Positions 1 to 8,718 of a DNA stretch of 64,000 nucleotides are shown here, one piece after another. The notes beneath the pieces were generated by a model. It saw only the letters and a program-made list of their open reading frames with translations, had not been told where the DNA came from and made no database searches. Origin of the DNA: Spartobacteria bacterium (GTDB taxonomy: Bacteria > Verrucomicrobiota > Verrucomicrobiia > Chthoniobacterales > UBA10450). A program made the translations under genes and the position numbers. The DNA lies in the NCBI GenBank assembly GCA_003134785.1, contig PLCN01000002.1, positions 310,219 through 374,218 of the forward strand, written 5' to 3'. Each line of letters begins with the position of its first letter. The stretch's first letter is position 1.

Positions 1-1069
1 GGAGCACCGGGTCGTGCACCGTGGCTTTCTCCGGCCCACGATTCCGGCGCTGCGCCGCTTCCATGGCCTCGAGCTCAGGGTTCTTGCCGGAAATGAGCGC
101 GGCTTCGTTCAAATGCGGCCGCGCATTCTCGAGCACGAACGGCATCATTCCCTTCTCGCGGCTTTGCTGAAAGACTTCGCGCTTTTCCGCGGCCGGCATC
201 TCCACCGGCACATCCGGTTTCAGCCCGTCCGGAAAAAGCGGACGTCCTTCGGGCAAGACGGCTTCACCCACCGCGATCCGCAGGATTTTTCCACTGGGAA
301 GTTTGAGGTCGGAATATTCCACTGCGCGTCCCGCCGTCGATTGCCCGATGATCAATGCCCTGTTGTAGAGTCGTACCGCTCCCGCGATCGCTTCCGCCGC
401 GCCGGCCGTGTCGCCGTCCGTCAGAAGGATAATCAATCCTTGATAGGATGGGTCGCGATCGGAAGTGAAAGTGCGTTCCTGCCGCGCCGTCGTTTTTCGA
501 AGCGAAAAGAGCGGTTTGCCCTTCGGACAAAAGCGCTTGGCGAACTCTGACGCCGTCGCAAAATCGTTCGTGGCTGGGCTGGCTCTCAGGTCGAGCACGA
601 GGGCGTCCACCTTCTTGGCTGCAAATGTTTGCAGGTTCGTATCGAGCGCGTCGAGGTCCGGCTTATCGAGCGCGCCCAGCCGCAGATAACCAATGTGGTC
701 GTCGAGGATCTCGCCGTAAAATGGCGACGCCAGCTCGGATGGCCCAGCCGTGGGAGCGGAGAGCAAAACTACGCCTCGGCCGAGACGCATAAGGATTCCT
801 TCGAAAGTCGCGCGACTCAGCTCGGTTTCGTTCAACGTTTCCGGTTTGATGTAATTCGTCTTGAGCAGTTGGATCGCTTCCTTCAAATCCGTGGAGTCCA
901 TCGAATCGACCAGGGACTTGGTCGTCGGCGTGGGTGAAGGTTGCGGCGTCGATGACGGAACCGGTGTCGGCGAAACGCTGGCGGACTTCGCCGGAGTTTG
1001 CGCGGACAAATTCTCCGCAGTACTCCAGGCGAGACAAACGCAAACAAATAGGGAAACGCGCCGGGACAT
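1..1069 (-). CDS. S41 (C-terminal processing protease)-like protein, probably inactive; partial, runs off left edge
   Basis: The reading frame is open from an ATG at 1069 to the window edge (356 codons visible). The ORF track omits it because no stop is inside the window. An N-terminal signal-like segment (about residues 1-24) precedes a Ser/Thr/Pro-rich linker (25-52) and a tail-specific-protease domain (roughly 115-285). In the family, the nucleophile lies in a G-S-A-S-A-S-E motif and the general base Lys about 25 residues later in T-F-G-K-G. Here the matching stretches read GDTAGAAEAIAG and STAGRAVE, so Ser becomes Thr221 and Lys becomes Arg248. I infer a non-catalytic or altered enzyme exported to the periplasm. 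The start overlaps the purD stop (TGATG), so the two are probably translationally coupled. Confidence 0.75.
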   Translation of the reverse strand, partial: MSRRVSLFVCVCLAWSTAENLSAQTPAKSASVSPTPVPSSTPQPSPTPTTKSLVDSMDSTDLKEAIQLLKTNYIKPETLNETELSRATFEGILMRLGRGVVLLSAPTAGPSELASPFYGEILDDHIGYLRLGALDKPDLDALDTNLQTFAAKKVDALVLDLRASPATNDFATASEFAKRFCPKGKPLFSLRKTTARQERTFTSDRDPSYQGLIILLTDGDTAGAAEAIAGAVRLYNRALIIGQSTAGRAVEYSDLKLPSGKILRIAVGEAVLPEGRPLFPDGLKPDVPVEMPAAEKREVFQQSREKGMMPFVLENARPHLNEAALISGKNPELEAMEAAQRRNRGPEKATVHDPVL

Positions 1070-2352
1070 CAGAGGCCCACGACCTTAGCCGCAACTGCGC
1101 CAAGAGCAATATCGCGCCGGTACTGGCACCCTTCGAAATCGATGTGCGAAACTGCTTCGTAGGCGAGCGTGCGCGCTGCCGCCACGGTCTCGCCGAGCGC
1201 GCTCACGGCAAGAACTCGACCGCCGGCGGTGACGATCTTTCCGTTTTCCCGACGCGTGCCCGCGTGAAAGATTTGAACGCCCTGAGCGCAGGCCGTCTCC
1301 AGGCCGGTAATTGGTTTTCCGGTTTCGTATTTATTCGGATAACCGCCGGATGCGAGCACTACGGTGACCGCGGCGCGATCATCCCATTCGATGGTCGCGC
1401 GATCCAGGGCGCCGTCGATGGTCGCCTCGAGAAGCTCGAGCAAATCGGATTTCAATCGTGGCAAAATCACCTGCGTCTCGGGATCGCCAAAGCGGCAGTT
1501 GAACTCGAGAACTCGCGGTCCCTTCGGCGTGATCATGAGACCGGGGAAGAGCAACCCGCGAAAGCGCACACCGCTTTCGTTCAAGCCCTTGAGCAAGGGA
1601 CGCATGACCTCGCGATCGAACTGTGCCTCGAGTTCGGGGCTGAAATTATTCGCGGGACTGAACGCGCCCATTCCTCCGGTATTTGGGCCCGTGTCGCCAT
1701 CGTAGGCGCGCTTGTGATCGCGAGCTGTCGCGAGCATCCGATAATTTTTTCCGTCCACCAGCGCATGGAGCGAGCATTCCGCGCCGGTCAGGCATTCTTC
1801 AATCAGGAGGCGCGCGCCCGCCTCGCCGAACCGCCGCTCGTTCATCATTGAATCGATGGCGGCTCGCGCTGCCAACGCATCCTGCGCAATGATCACGCCC
1901 TTACCCAGCGCCAGACCATCAGCCTTGATCACGACGGGAAATCGCGACTCGTTCACGAAGGCAAATGCCGCCTCGATCTTTTCGAAAGCCGCGCCGCGCG
2001 CCGTCGGGATCTTGTTTTTCCGCATCAATTCCTTGGCGAAGATCTTCGAGGATTCGAGACGCGCGGCGGATTTTGAGGGACCGAAAACGCGCAATCCTTC
2101 GGCCTCGAAAAGATCCGCGATGCCGGCCGCCAGTGGATCATCCGGTCCAACCACCGTCATTCCGATTCCGTTTTCTTTGGCGAAGCGGACCAGCGCAGGC
2201 AAATCGTTCGTTTGAATAACGACATTTTCTCCTATCTCAGCTGTGCCCGCATTGCCGGGTGCGCAAAAAATCCGCTCGACCGCGGACGATTGCTTCAGCT
2301 TCCAGGCGAGGGCGTGTTCCCGCCCTCCGCTGCCAACGACGAGAATTTTCAC
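1069..2352 (-). CDS. purD: Phosphoribosylamine--glycine ligase (GAR synthetase)
   Basis: This cytosolic ATP-grasp enzyme joins glycine to 5-phosphoribosylamine in step 2 of de novo purine synthesis. The 427-residue length matches the family. The N-terminal GSGGREHALAWKL motif is diagnostic. The ATP-grasp core is visible as ADGLALGKGV (about 150), the TARDHKRAYDGDTGPNTGGMG segment (about 210-230) and EFNCRFGDPETQ (about 290). No key motif is missing. Its stop overlaps the start of the downstream S41-like gene by one base. No other pur gene is adjacent. Confidence 0.97.
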   Translation of the reverse strand: MKILVVGSGGREHALAWKLKQSSAVERIFCAPGNAGTAEIGENVVIQTNDLPALVRFAKENGIGMTVVGPDDPLAAGIADLFEAEGLRVFGPSKSAARLESSKIFAKELMRKNKIPTARGAAFEKIEAAFAFVNESRFPVVIKADGLALGKGVIIAQDALAARAAIDSMMNERRFGEAGARLLIEECLTGAECSLHALVDGKNYRMLATARDHKRAYDGDTGPNTGGMGAFSPANNFSPELEAQFDREVMRPLLKGLNESGVRFRGLLFPGLMITPKGPRVLEFNCRFGDPETQVILPRLKSDLLELLEATIDGALDRATIEWDDRAAVTVVLASGGYPNKYETGKPITGLETACAQGVQIFHAGTRRENGKIVTAGGRVLAVSALGETVAAARTLAYEAVSHIDFEGCQYRRDIALGAVAAKVVGL

Positions 2353-2444
2353 AGGAGTTTTTTGTCTCGATGAGACATGTGGGACGGAATCGTCCTAGCG
2401 AAATCGGACGAACGCAAGGCGCCTCTGGAACGGACGTCGCGCTA

Positions 2445-2557
2445 CCCTGTAGCCGCCGCCCTGCCTGCCACGCCGAAGCAAAGCGAAGGTGGGTGGGGCG
2501 GCGTGGTTTGGGCGTCGAAGCTCTTTCCGCGCTTCGCACAGCGAAGCGGCTACAGGG
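2445..2557. repeat. Imperfect palindromic intergenic repeat, copy 1
   Basis: This lies in the 300-base gap between the divergent purD and HxlR-type genes. Its ends are a perfect 12-bp inverted repeat, ccctgtagccgc at 2445-2456 and gcggctacaggg at 2546-2557. Inside are cctgcctgccacgccgaagc and gaaggtgggtgggg. A related element with the same internal words lies at 22941-23013, so this is a dispersed element rather than a single-gene terminator. The remainder of the gap shows no gene. Confidence 0.7.
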
Positions 2558-2652
2558 CGTTGGGCCAGCATAACTTCAACTGCAGGTTATACCGTCCTTT
2601 CAGTTCGTCACTCTCCGCTTGCGCCGCGCCTGATTGATCCTACAGGTGGCTG

Positions 2653-3027
2653 GTGAAATCTTCCGCGCCGTCAGTTTTGAAAGCGCAGTGCCCTTCACGC
2701 ATCGTGCTGGACCGAATCGCGGATAAATGGACTGCGCTTATCATTCAGGTCCTGGCCAACGGAACGCAGCGTTATGCGGCGCTGCAACGCGAGATCGGCG
2801 GCATTTCGCAAAAGATGCTCACGCAAACGCTGCGCAGCCTCGAGCGCGACGGCCTGGTCCTGCGTAAAGTTCATCCAGTCGTGCCGCCGAAAGTCGAATA
2901 TTCGCTCACCCGCCTCGGCCGAACGTTGATCGACCCTCTGCACACGCTTTGCCGCTGGTCGGAAAGACATCTCCCTGAGCTGCAAGAAAACCGCAATCGC
3001 GCGCGTTCCGCCGCACTTTCGACCTAA
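2653..3027 (+). CDS. HxlR-family winged-helix transcriptional regulator
   Basis: A 124-residue protein with the HxlR layout: an N-terminal Cys-Pro (QCPSRIVLDRIADKW, Cys13), a winged helix with LQREIGGISQKMLTQTLRSLE as recognition region, and the wing (VEYSLTRLGRTL). Family members often sense electrophiles or aldehydes through the N-terminal Cys and control a neighbouring oxidoreductase. The alcohol dehydrogenase 33 bases downstream on the same strand fits this, so it is the likely target (inference). The stop codon lies inside CCTAACGAG, a copy of the recurrent motif described separately. Confidence 0.88.
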   Translation: MKSSAPSVLKAQCPSRIVLDRIADKWTALIIQVLANGTQRYAALQREIGGISQKMLTQTLRSLERDGLVLRKVHPVVPPKVEYSLTRLGRTLIDPLHTLCRWSERHLPELQENRNRARSAALST

Positions 3028-3060
3028 CGAGTCGAACTCTTCTTTAGGCTCATTTCCGCC

Positions 3061-4068
3061 ATGCGCGCGATGGTCTTGGAGCGGCAAAAACCGGTAAGTG
3101 AATCGCCACTTGTCTTGCGCGAGATCGACGAACCGCAAGCTGGCGCGGACGAAGTGCGAGTACGGGTGAGCGCATGCGCCGTCTGTCGCACCGACATTCA
3201 TATCGTCGAGGGCGATTTGGCGTTGCATAAGACTTCGGTGATCCCTGGCCACCAGGTCGTGGGCCGAATCGATCAGGTCGGAGAAAGCGCTGCTCAATTT
3301 CGGGTTGGGCAGCGGATTGGTATCGCTTGGTTGCGTCATGTGGACGGCACCTGCCGGTTTTGCCAGCGCGGGCGCGAGAACCTCTGTCCCGGCTCGCGCT
3401 ACACCGGATACGACGTTGATGGCGGATACGCCGAGTACGCGGTGGCGCCGCAAGATTTCGCTTACGAATTGCCCGAGGGTTTCGACGACGAACACGTTTC
3501 GCCGTTGCTCTGCGGCGGCTTGATCGGATATCGCGCGCTCGAGCGGGCCGAAGTGCCGGAGAAGGGCCGATTGCTCCTCGTTGGGTTCGGCAGCTCAGCG
3601 CACATCGTCATTCAGATCGCGCTTCGCAGGGGTCACGAAGTCCATGTCGTGACGCGGAACGAAAATCACATCCGCCAGGCGAAAGAACTTGGCGCGGCTT
3701 GGGCCGGAAACGATTTTCGCGATCTCCCCGGCAAAATGGATTCGGCGATTCTCTTCGCTCCCTCCGGCCGCCTCGTCCCGCCGATTCTGGAAGCTCTCGA
3801 TCGCGGAGGAATTTGCTCAATCGCCGGCATCCACCTCAGCGACGTGCCCGGCCTCAACTACGATCGGCACCTTTACCAGGAGCGCGAGTTGCGCAGCGTC
3901 ACCTCCAACACCCGCGCCGACGCTCGCGCTCTTTTCGCCGAAGCGAGCGCGGCTGGTCTTCGACTGCACACGGCCTCCTATCCATTGCAGGATGCGAACC
4001 GCGCCCTCGCGGACATGAAGCAGAGCAACGTCGATGGAACTCCAGTTCTGATCGTCGATGAGAACTGA
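3061..4068 (+). CDS. Zinc-dependent medium-chain alcohol dehydrogenase (AdhA-like)
   Basis: A 335-residue cytosolic MDR-family dehydrogenase that would interconvert alcohols and aldehydes or ketones with NAD(P). Catalytic zinc ligands are visible: Cys in CAVCRTDIH and the GHQVVGRI segment with its conserved His. The structural-zinc loop reads DGTCRFCQRGRENLC, so the first of the usual four Cys is Asp. Such substitutions exist in active thermostable relatives, so activity is still likely. The nucleotide-binding region is around VGFGSSAHIVIQIA (about 172). It follows the HxlR gene with a short spacer, and the two probably form one unit. The natural substrate is unknown. Confidence 0.9.
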   Translation: MRAMVLERQKPVSESPLVLREIDEPQAGADEVRVRVSACAVCRTDIHIVEGDLALHKTSVIPGHQVVGRIDQVGESAAQFRVGQRIGIAWLRHVDGTCRFCQRGRENLCPGSRYTGYDVDGGYAEYAVAPQDFAYELPEGFDDEHVSPLLCGGLIGYRALERAEVPEKGRLLLVGFGSSAHIVIQIALRRGHEVHVVTRNENHIRQAKELGAAWAGNDFRDLPGKMDSAILFAPSGRLVPPILEALDRGGICSIAGIHLSDVPGLNYDRHLYQERELRSVTSNTRADARALFAEASAAGLRLHTASYPLQDANRALADMKQSNVDGTPVLIVDEN

Positions 4069-4133
4069 CGCGCGATCGCTTTTCAACCATGGTAGCATCG
4101 TTGCCAGACGACTTTGACTGCGTACCCTGCCGC

Positions 4134-4781
4134 ATGAAACGATCTTTGTTTTGCATTTCGCTCGGCGTTGCCGCAATCGGAACGCTTTTCATCTCTGCCG
4201 CCCGCGCCGAGGACAACGCGATGGAAGCGCTCAAAAAAGCGCAGAAGGCCCAGCTCGAGGCGCCGGCTTCCCGCATGAAAATGATTTCGACGGATGCCGA
4301 CAACAGAGTCAGCACCATGACGTTGGAGTTTGTGAAGCCCGACATGATGCATTGGAGGATGGAGGAGAACAGCCAGGTGAAGATGGAGATGTGGTCGGAC
4401 GGAAAGAAAACCTTCGTGCGGCACGGTCCGGCTGGTGAAATCAAAGAGGCGCCGCTCAGCATGAGCGCCATGCTCGCGCAGGCGCGCGAATCGGCCGCAG
4501 TAGAAAAATTGATCGCGATGGCCAAAGAATTGGCGTTCGTCGGACATGAGAACGTGAACGGAACGCCGGCGTCCGTTTACACCTTCAAGACTGAAATGAT
4601 GGGCCTGAACTCGGCGACGAAGCTCTGGATTTCCGACGTCGATAATCGCCCGCTGAAATCCGAGGGCGAGACCCATGGCGAAATCAAGATCGGCGCCGGA
4701 CCTGGGCGCACGACCAATAAGAAATCGGTCACGACCTACGAATACGATCCGTCGATCAAGATAATCGTGCCGGCGAATTAA
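4134..4781 (+). CDS. Secreted LolA/DUF2092-like protein
   Basis: I chose the ATG at 4134 over the track start at 4089. It gives a clean signal peptide (MKRSLFCISLGVAAIGTLFISAARA) and leaves 215 residues. The mature part, with alternating hydrophobic strands (STMTLEFVKPDMMHW, VKMEMWSDGKKTFV, ATKLWISDVDNRPLKSE), resembles the LolA/LppX half-barrel seen in outer-membrane lipoprotein-sorting proteins and DUF2092. These proteins carry lipids or lipoproteins in the periplasm, but the exact cargo cannot be told. Its end overlaps the convergent trpC end by four bases. Confidence 0.7.
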   Translation: MKRSLFCISLGVAAIGTLFISAARAEDNAMEALKKAQKAQLEAPASRMKMISTDADNRVSTMTLEFVKPDMMHWRMEENSQVKMEMWSDGKKTFVRHGPAGEIKEAPLSMSAMLAQARESAAVEKLIAMAKELAFVGHENVNGTPASVYTFKTEMMGLNSATKLWISDVDNRPLKSEGETHGEIKIGAGPGRTTNKKSVTTYEYDPSIKIIVPAN

Positions 4782-5557
4782 GAACCGTTTAACGTAGTCG
4801 GCAGGTTGATCGTCCCACTCTGTGCGCGCATCAACGCTTCGCCGATCAAAACCGCGTCCACGCCGCAGGCCTTGATCCGCGCCAAATCTTCCGCGGTCCT
4901 GATTCCGCTTTCGCTCACGAGGACAATTCCAGGCGGAACTTCCTCGCTCAGTTTTTCAGTCACGCTCAAATCGATCTCGAACGTGGCGAGATCGCGATTA
5001 TTGAGACCGATGATTTTCGCGCTGGTTTCGAGCGCGCGATCCAGTTCGGCCAGCGTGTGCACCTCGACCAGCGCATCGAGCTGATAAGTCTCGACCGCTT
5101 GGAGCAAACCGACGAGTTGCTCCTGCGCGAGCGCTGCCACGATCAGGAGGATCGCATCCGCGCCCGCTGCGGCCGATTCCGCGATTTGGATTTCATCGAG
5201 AATGAAATCCTTCCGCAGCAGCGGTTGGGTCACCGCTGCCCGGATCGGTGCCAGATAGTTGAGATGGCCCTGGAAAAATTTCTCATCCGTTAAAACGGAA
5301 ATCGCATCGACGCCGGCGCGCGCGTAATTCCCGGCAATTTCGAGCGGATCGAATGACTCAACGATCACACCAGCGGAAGGCGACGCCTTTTTGATTTCGG
5401 CGATGAGCGCGACCTGATTGGGACCTCGCTGAAGCGCGGCGGCGAAACCGCGAAAATCATTTCGGCCCAGCGCTGCCTTGCGCAATTCATCGCGCCGCGG
5501 ACGCAACTGTTCTATCTCGGAACGCTTCACGCCCAGTATTTCCTCCAGCCGATTCAT
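4778..5557 (-). CDS. trpC: Indole-3-glycerol phosphate synthase
   Basis: This cytosolic TIM-barrel enzyme closes the indole ring in tryptophan synthesis. The 259-residue length is normal. Diagnostic motifs are EIKKASPSAGVI (about 53-64, catalytic Lys), the LRKDFI strand (about 117), NNRDLATFEIDL (about 180) and VSESGIRTAEDL (about 212). No other trp gene is nearby, so the pathway is dispersed in this genome. It converges on the LolA-like gene with a four-base overlap at the 3' ends. Confidence 0.96.
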   Translation of the reverse strand: MNRLEEILGVKRSEIEQLRPRRDELRKAALGRNDFRGFAAALQRGPNQVALIAEIKKASPSAGVIVESFDPLEIAGNYARAGVDAISVLTDEKFFQGHLNYLAPIRAAVTQPLLRKDFILDEIQIAESAAAGADAILLIVAALAQEQLVGLLQAVETYQLDALVEVHTLAELDRALETSAKIIGLNNRDLATFEIDLSVTEKLSEEVPPGIVLVSESGIRTAEDLARIKACGVDAVLIGEALMRAQSGTINLPTTLNGS

Positions 5558-5670
5558 AGCCGATGCGCATCTCTAGCAGATGGCGTCGTCGATTCCATCG
5601 AATCCCTCCATCATCTTCAACGGTTCGCCTGTGCTCGGGCCGCTAGCGCGCGACCAGGCGCACAACGTGA

Positions 5671-5737
5671 TCTTCGAAGGCGAATCTTGTCTTGTCTTGT
5701 CTTGTCTTGTCTCCGATGCCCGATTCTCCTTCGAAGA
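5671..5737. repeat. TCTTG pentanucleotide tandem repeat inside a 16-bp inverted repeat
   Basis: About five tandem TCTTG units (5685-5712) are flanked by tcttcgaaggcgaatc (5671-5686) and gattctccttcgaaga (5722-5737). These flanks are inverted repeats with one mismatch. The tract is the type that can change length by slipped-strand pairing. It sits between trpC and the CPBP remnant. I see no intact ORF that it would switch, although short ORFs cross it in several frames. Confidence 0.75.
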
Positions 5738-5848
5738 CCCGGCAGCTTCGGTCCCGCCATTGGTTCGCCCATCTCTTGCGCGAATGGACGCTCGAAAGCG
5801 TCGGCCCAATCCCACCACCGCTCGTTAGATCACAGCCGGCCCGGTGGG

Positions 5849-6010
5849 ATGGATTCAATCGCTTACGCGATCGCGGTGTTGTCGGTGGGCCGGATCATAT
5901 TCGGGATTGTCTGGGCGCGAACGAAAAATCTTTACGCAGTGATGGCCATTCACGCGGCGACCGATCTTCTGCCGAACTTCGCCCAGTTCGTGAAGACTTG
6001 GGGAATCTAA
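5849..6010 (+). pseudogene. C-terminal remnant of a CPBP-family (CAAX) membrane protease
   Basis: The frame encodes IIFGIVWARTKNLYAVMAIH and AATDLLPNFAQF, closely parallel to the C-terminus of the complete CPBP protease in this window at 26153-27103 (GILFGVIWARTRNLFAA, HAAGDLLPNLPAF). The N-terminal three quarters, including the EExxxR active site, is absent. I therefore call a truncated remnant. The upstream stretch 5558-5848 holds only the TCTTG repeat and no gene I can support. Confidence 0.7.
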
Positions 6011-6069
6011 ATCATTTAGCGAGCTAGCGACTAAATGACTTGGCGATGGGCGAGGTTTCACGCCTCGCG

Positions 6070-6306
6070 TTAATCGCGACGTTTCTTCCTCCAGGCGGAC
6101 GTGGTAGCGAGCCCGCCGAGAACGACCAGGCCCGCTCCAAGAGTCAGCCAGATCCATGCGATCTCCGGGACCGATCTCATTAATTCCGCCCCGCCGAGCA
6201 AGAGACTCAAAAGGCCGAGCTCAGCAACGGTGATTCCAATACCGATAACTGCTTCGGGTGAGATCGAAGGGGCGCCGGCTTGAGGTGATTTCTCGGAGTC
6301 GTTCAT
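6070..6306 (-). CDS. Small hypothetical membrane protein
   Basis: I use the internal ATG at 6306, which gives 78 residues (MNDSEKSPQAGAPSISPEAV...). The protein has two hydrophobic segments, IGIGITVAELGLLSLLLGGA and IAWIWLTLGAGLVVLGGL, and ends with a basic KKRRD tail typical of the cytoplasmic side. I recognise no family. The track start at 6345 would add 13 residues ending in a second Met and is less likely. Confidence 0.5.
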   Translation of the reverse strand: MNDSEKSPQAGAPSISPEAVIGIGITVAELGLLSLLLGGAELMRSVPEIAWIWLTLGAGLVVLGGLATTSAWRKKRRD

Positions 6307-6375
6307 GATGAGACGGAGGATAACTGCGACCGGCCGGAGCGGCAAATGGCTGAGCGAATGATGCGAGAACCTGGC

Positions 6376-6522
6376 CTAACGACCCAGATCCTGAAACTTC
6401 GGCGCTTCATTTGTGGTGACGCCGACGGTCGTCGTCGTGGTGGCGCAGCCGCTGAGGAAAGTGAGGCCAAGAACGAGAAGCACGGCCGGGAGGACTGACG
6501 CGCGACGAGTGACGAAGGCCAT
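6376..6522 (-). CDS. Small putative lipoprotein (48 aa)
   Basis: The ATG at 6522 starts a 48-residue protein with a short basic start, a hydrophobic core (VLPAVLLVLGLTFLSG) and a lipobox ending LSGC. It would be lipidated and membrane-anchored, leaving about 24 residues rich in Thr and Val. Entericidin-like small lipoproteins look similar, but I cannot assign a family. The TAG stop lies inside GGTCGTTAGGCC, a copy of the recurrent 9-mer. Confidence 0.55.
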   Translation of the reverse strand: MAFVTRRASVLPAVLLVLGLTFLSGCATTTTTVGVTTNEAPKFQDLGR

Positions 6523-6601
6523 AAAGCAGTGTGGACGGCTCCGCGAAAAAAGCGAACGCCGCAGACCGCAGGGGCGAATCAGCGGTGTGAAGCACGCATT
6601 G

Positions 6602-6745
6602 ATGTTTATCGCGATTGTTCTAGTGATCATTTGGGTGGTTGCCCGAGTTACGCTCGCAGTCACGTCTGTTGCGCTCCACCTCCTCTGGATCGTGGCCATT
6701 ATCCTGGCGGTCATCTGGTTGATCGGACGGTTGAAAGGTCCTTGA
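6602..6745 (+). CDS. Small two-helix membrane protein, Lmo0937/DUF5670-like
   Basis: This 47-residue protein (MFIAIVLVIIWVVARVTLAV... WIVAIILAVIWLIGRLKGP) has two transmembrane helices and a basic tail. It matches the layout of the tiny Lmo0937/DUF5670 membrane proteins common in soil bacteria and often linked to stress. The upstream GTG at 6587 (VKHAL) could be the start instead. It precedes the pseudokinase gene by 143 bases on the same strand. Confidence 0.6.
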   Translation: MFIAIVLVIIWVVARVTLAVTSVALHLLWIVAIILAVIWLIGRLKGP

Positions 6746-6888
6746 TGCGATTCCGAAATCAGCTCCGGGGGAGCGAAGAAAATCTTGTGAATTTTTTCCC
6801 GCGAGCGAAGTCTAATTCTATCGAGCCGGACACCCGCCGCCGCGGTGCGGTTCGAATCCAATAACGGGAGTTCGTCGGGCCATTCCAT

Positions 6889-8667
6889 ATGGAAAACAAA
6901 ATCTTTCTCGGTCAGTACCGCGTCGCCGCTGCGGAAATCGAGCTGGAGGGAGAATTGCGTGACGCGCCTTTGGCTTATGAGGGCGAGGAGATCGATTCGG
7001 GAAGAAAAGTGATCGTCGAGCTAATCCCGGCGGCGGCGCTCAAGCCGGCCGTCCGCGAACGGCTCGAAGCCGAGGTGGCGGCGGCGAAGAAGCTGAATCA
7101 TATCAACATCCCCGCGCTCTATGATTTCGGAGTTGAGGACGATCACCTGGTTTACGTCACCGAGGATTTTGACGGGACCCTGGCCGAGGAATGGGTCAAT
7201 ACGCACGGACCCATGCCGGTTAGCGCGGTTTTGTGCATCGCTTCGCAGGTCGTGAGCGCGCTCGGCGCTGCGGCGGTGCAACGCATCAATCATCACGCGA
7301 TCAATCCCACCAACCTCGTCCTCGTTCCCGGCCAGACGGCCGAAGGCGAATGGCCGCTGGTGAAGATGCTGCACTTCGTTGGGGTGGTTCCGAAATCTTG
7401 CGACGCGGATGAAGCCGTTGCGGCTTTCGACAAGTCTTCGCATTACGCGAGCCCGGAACAGCTTCGGCGCGGCTCCCTCGATTTCCGCTCGGAGATCTAT
7501 TCGCTTGGCTGCACGATGTGGTTTTTGCTCACCGGCGCGCCGCCACTGGCCGCCGCGAACAGCGCGCTCGCGGTGCCGCCGGCCAAGCTGGCCGAGAAAT
7601 TGAGCAGTGTCCCGAAGGCGGTCCGGCGTTTGCTCGCGCAAATGCTTGCCGCAAATCCAAAGGATCGCCCGAACAATCCGCTCGCCTTTTATCGCGAAAT
7701 CCAAGCTTGCCGTGCTCAGGTGGAACGACGCGAGACGATGGCTCGCCGGTTTGGAGTGGCCACCATCTCAACCACGCCGGTTGGAGCGCCGGAGCGCCGT
7801 CGTCATCCGATGAGGGCGCTCGCTTTTGCGGCGTTGCTGCTCGCCACCTCCGCGCTGACCGCCGCGGTTTTGTCAGGATACCTCAAGCATCGCCGGGTGG
7901 TGCGGGCAGAAGAACCGATCGGCATTCCGATCGGAGTTCCAGATGCCGCTGCTTCCGCGCCGCCCGTGAACACGACCGCGGCGAATGTGATCGTGCCGGA
8001 TCCGACGAAATCGGACGCAACGATCGAAGACGCGAACGAGAAAGAGCCTGCGACAGTGAGCAGCTCGAAGGAGAAGATCGCACCGCTTCCTACCGCGAAT
8101 GACTCCGCCGAAGTTGCTTCCACAAATCAAGTTGCGCCTGCACCCGTGCAGCCGACCGCTCCACCCAACACGGAACCCGATCCGTCCACGCCCGTTGTGA
8201 CAACCAATACGACGCCGGCTGCTACCGAGACCGACTCTTCTGCTCTCGCTGCAGCCAACAAGGTTGAGCCACCACCAACGCAGCCGGAATCACCTCGCAC
8301 GGAAGCGAAGATCGCTGTCGAGAAAAGCGCATCGGAAAAAACCGTCATGCATGAGGTGCGACGCGCGGAGCCCGCCGAACCGGAAGTTAGACGTGCGGAG
8401 CCGGCGCCTCCAGAAGACGGTCCTGCGAAAACTACCGCCTCGAAAGCGCGCGCGAAAAAGAATGAGCGCGATGCGAAACCGAAAAGAAACGCCGATCAGG
8501 ATCTTTACGTGTCGACCACCGCGCCGAACTTTGAAGATAGGCTGCCGCCGTTGCCGCCAGGCTCCGCCCGCGCGCGATTTGTCGGCATAATGCCCGACGG
8601 CAGATGGATGCTCGTGTTGCCTTCCCACAAAGTGATCCTCGTGCCGCCACCGCCTCCGAGGCCCTGA
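6889..8667 (+). CDS. Membrane-anchored Ser/Thr kinase-like protein, predicted pseudokinase
   Basis: The 592-residue protein has a kinase fold at 1-285, one transmembrane helix (about 308-328, LAFAALLLATSALTAAVLSG), a long Pro/Thr/Ala-rich region (about 330-540) and a conserved-looking end (PDGRWMLVLPSHKVILV). The kinase scaffold is clear: KKLNHINIPALYDFG, HYASPEQLRRG and RSEIYSLGCTMWFLLTG. The catalytic residues are replaced. The VAIK lysine is Glu44 (VIVEL), the HRDxKPxN loop is HHAINPTN (135-142) and the DFG position reads MLHFVG. It therefore probably binds partners or a ligand and does not phosphorylate. The architecture is like bacterial PknB-type receptors but with the enzyme function lost. 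Confidence 0.85.
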   Translation: MENKIFLGQYRVAAAEIELEGELRDAPLAYEGEEIDSGRKVIVELIPAAALKPAVRERLEAEVAAAKKLNHINIPALYDFGVEDDHLVYVTEDFDGTLAEEWVNTHGPMPVSAVLCIASQVVSALGAAAVQRINHHAINPTNLVLVPGQTAEGEWPLVKMLHFVGVVPKSCDADEAVAAFDKSSHYASPEQLRRGSLDFRSEIYSLGCTMWFLLTGAPPLAAANSALAVPPAKLAEKLSSVPKAVRRLLAQMLAANPKDRPNNPLAFYREIQACRAQVERRETMARRFGVATISTTPVGAPERRRHPMRALAFAALLLATSALTAAVLSGYLKHRRVVRAEEPIGIPIGVPDAAASAPPVNTTAANVIVPDPTKSDATIEDANEKEPATVSSSKEKIAPLPTANDSAEVASTNQVAPAPVQPTAPPNTEPDPSTPVVTTNTTPAATETDSSALAAANKVEPPPTQPESPRTEAKIAVEKSASEKTVMHEVRRAEPAEPEVRRAEPAPPEDGPAKTTASKARAKKNERDAKPKRNADQDLYVSTTAPNFEDRLPPLPPGSARARFVGIMPDGRWMLVLPSHKVILVPPPPPRP

Positions 8668-8718
8668 GGCGACTCTCATTGGAAACAACCTCCGTGCCCC
8701 AAACTGCACCCCGCGCTC

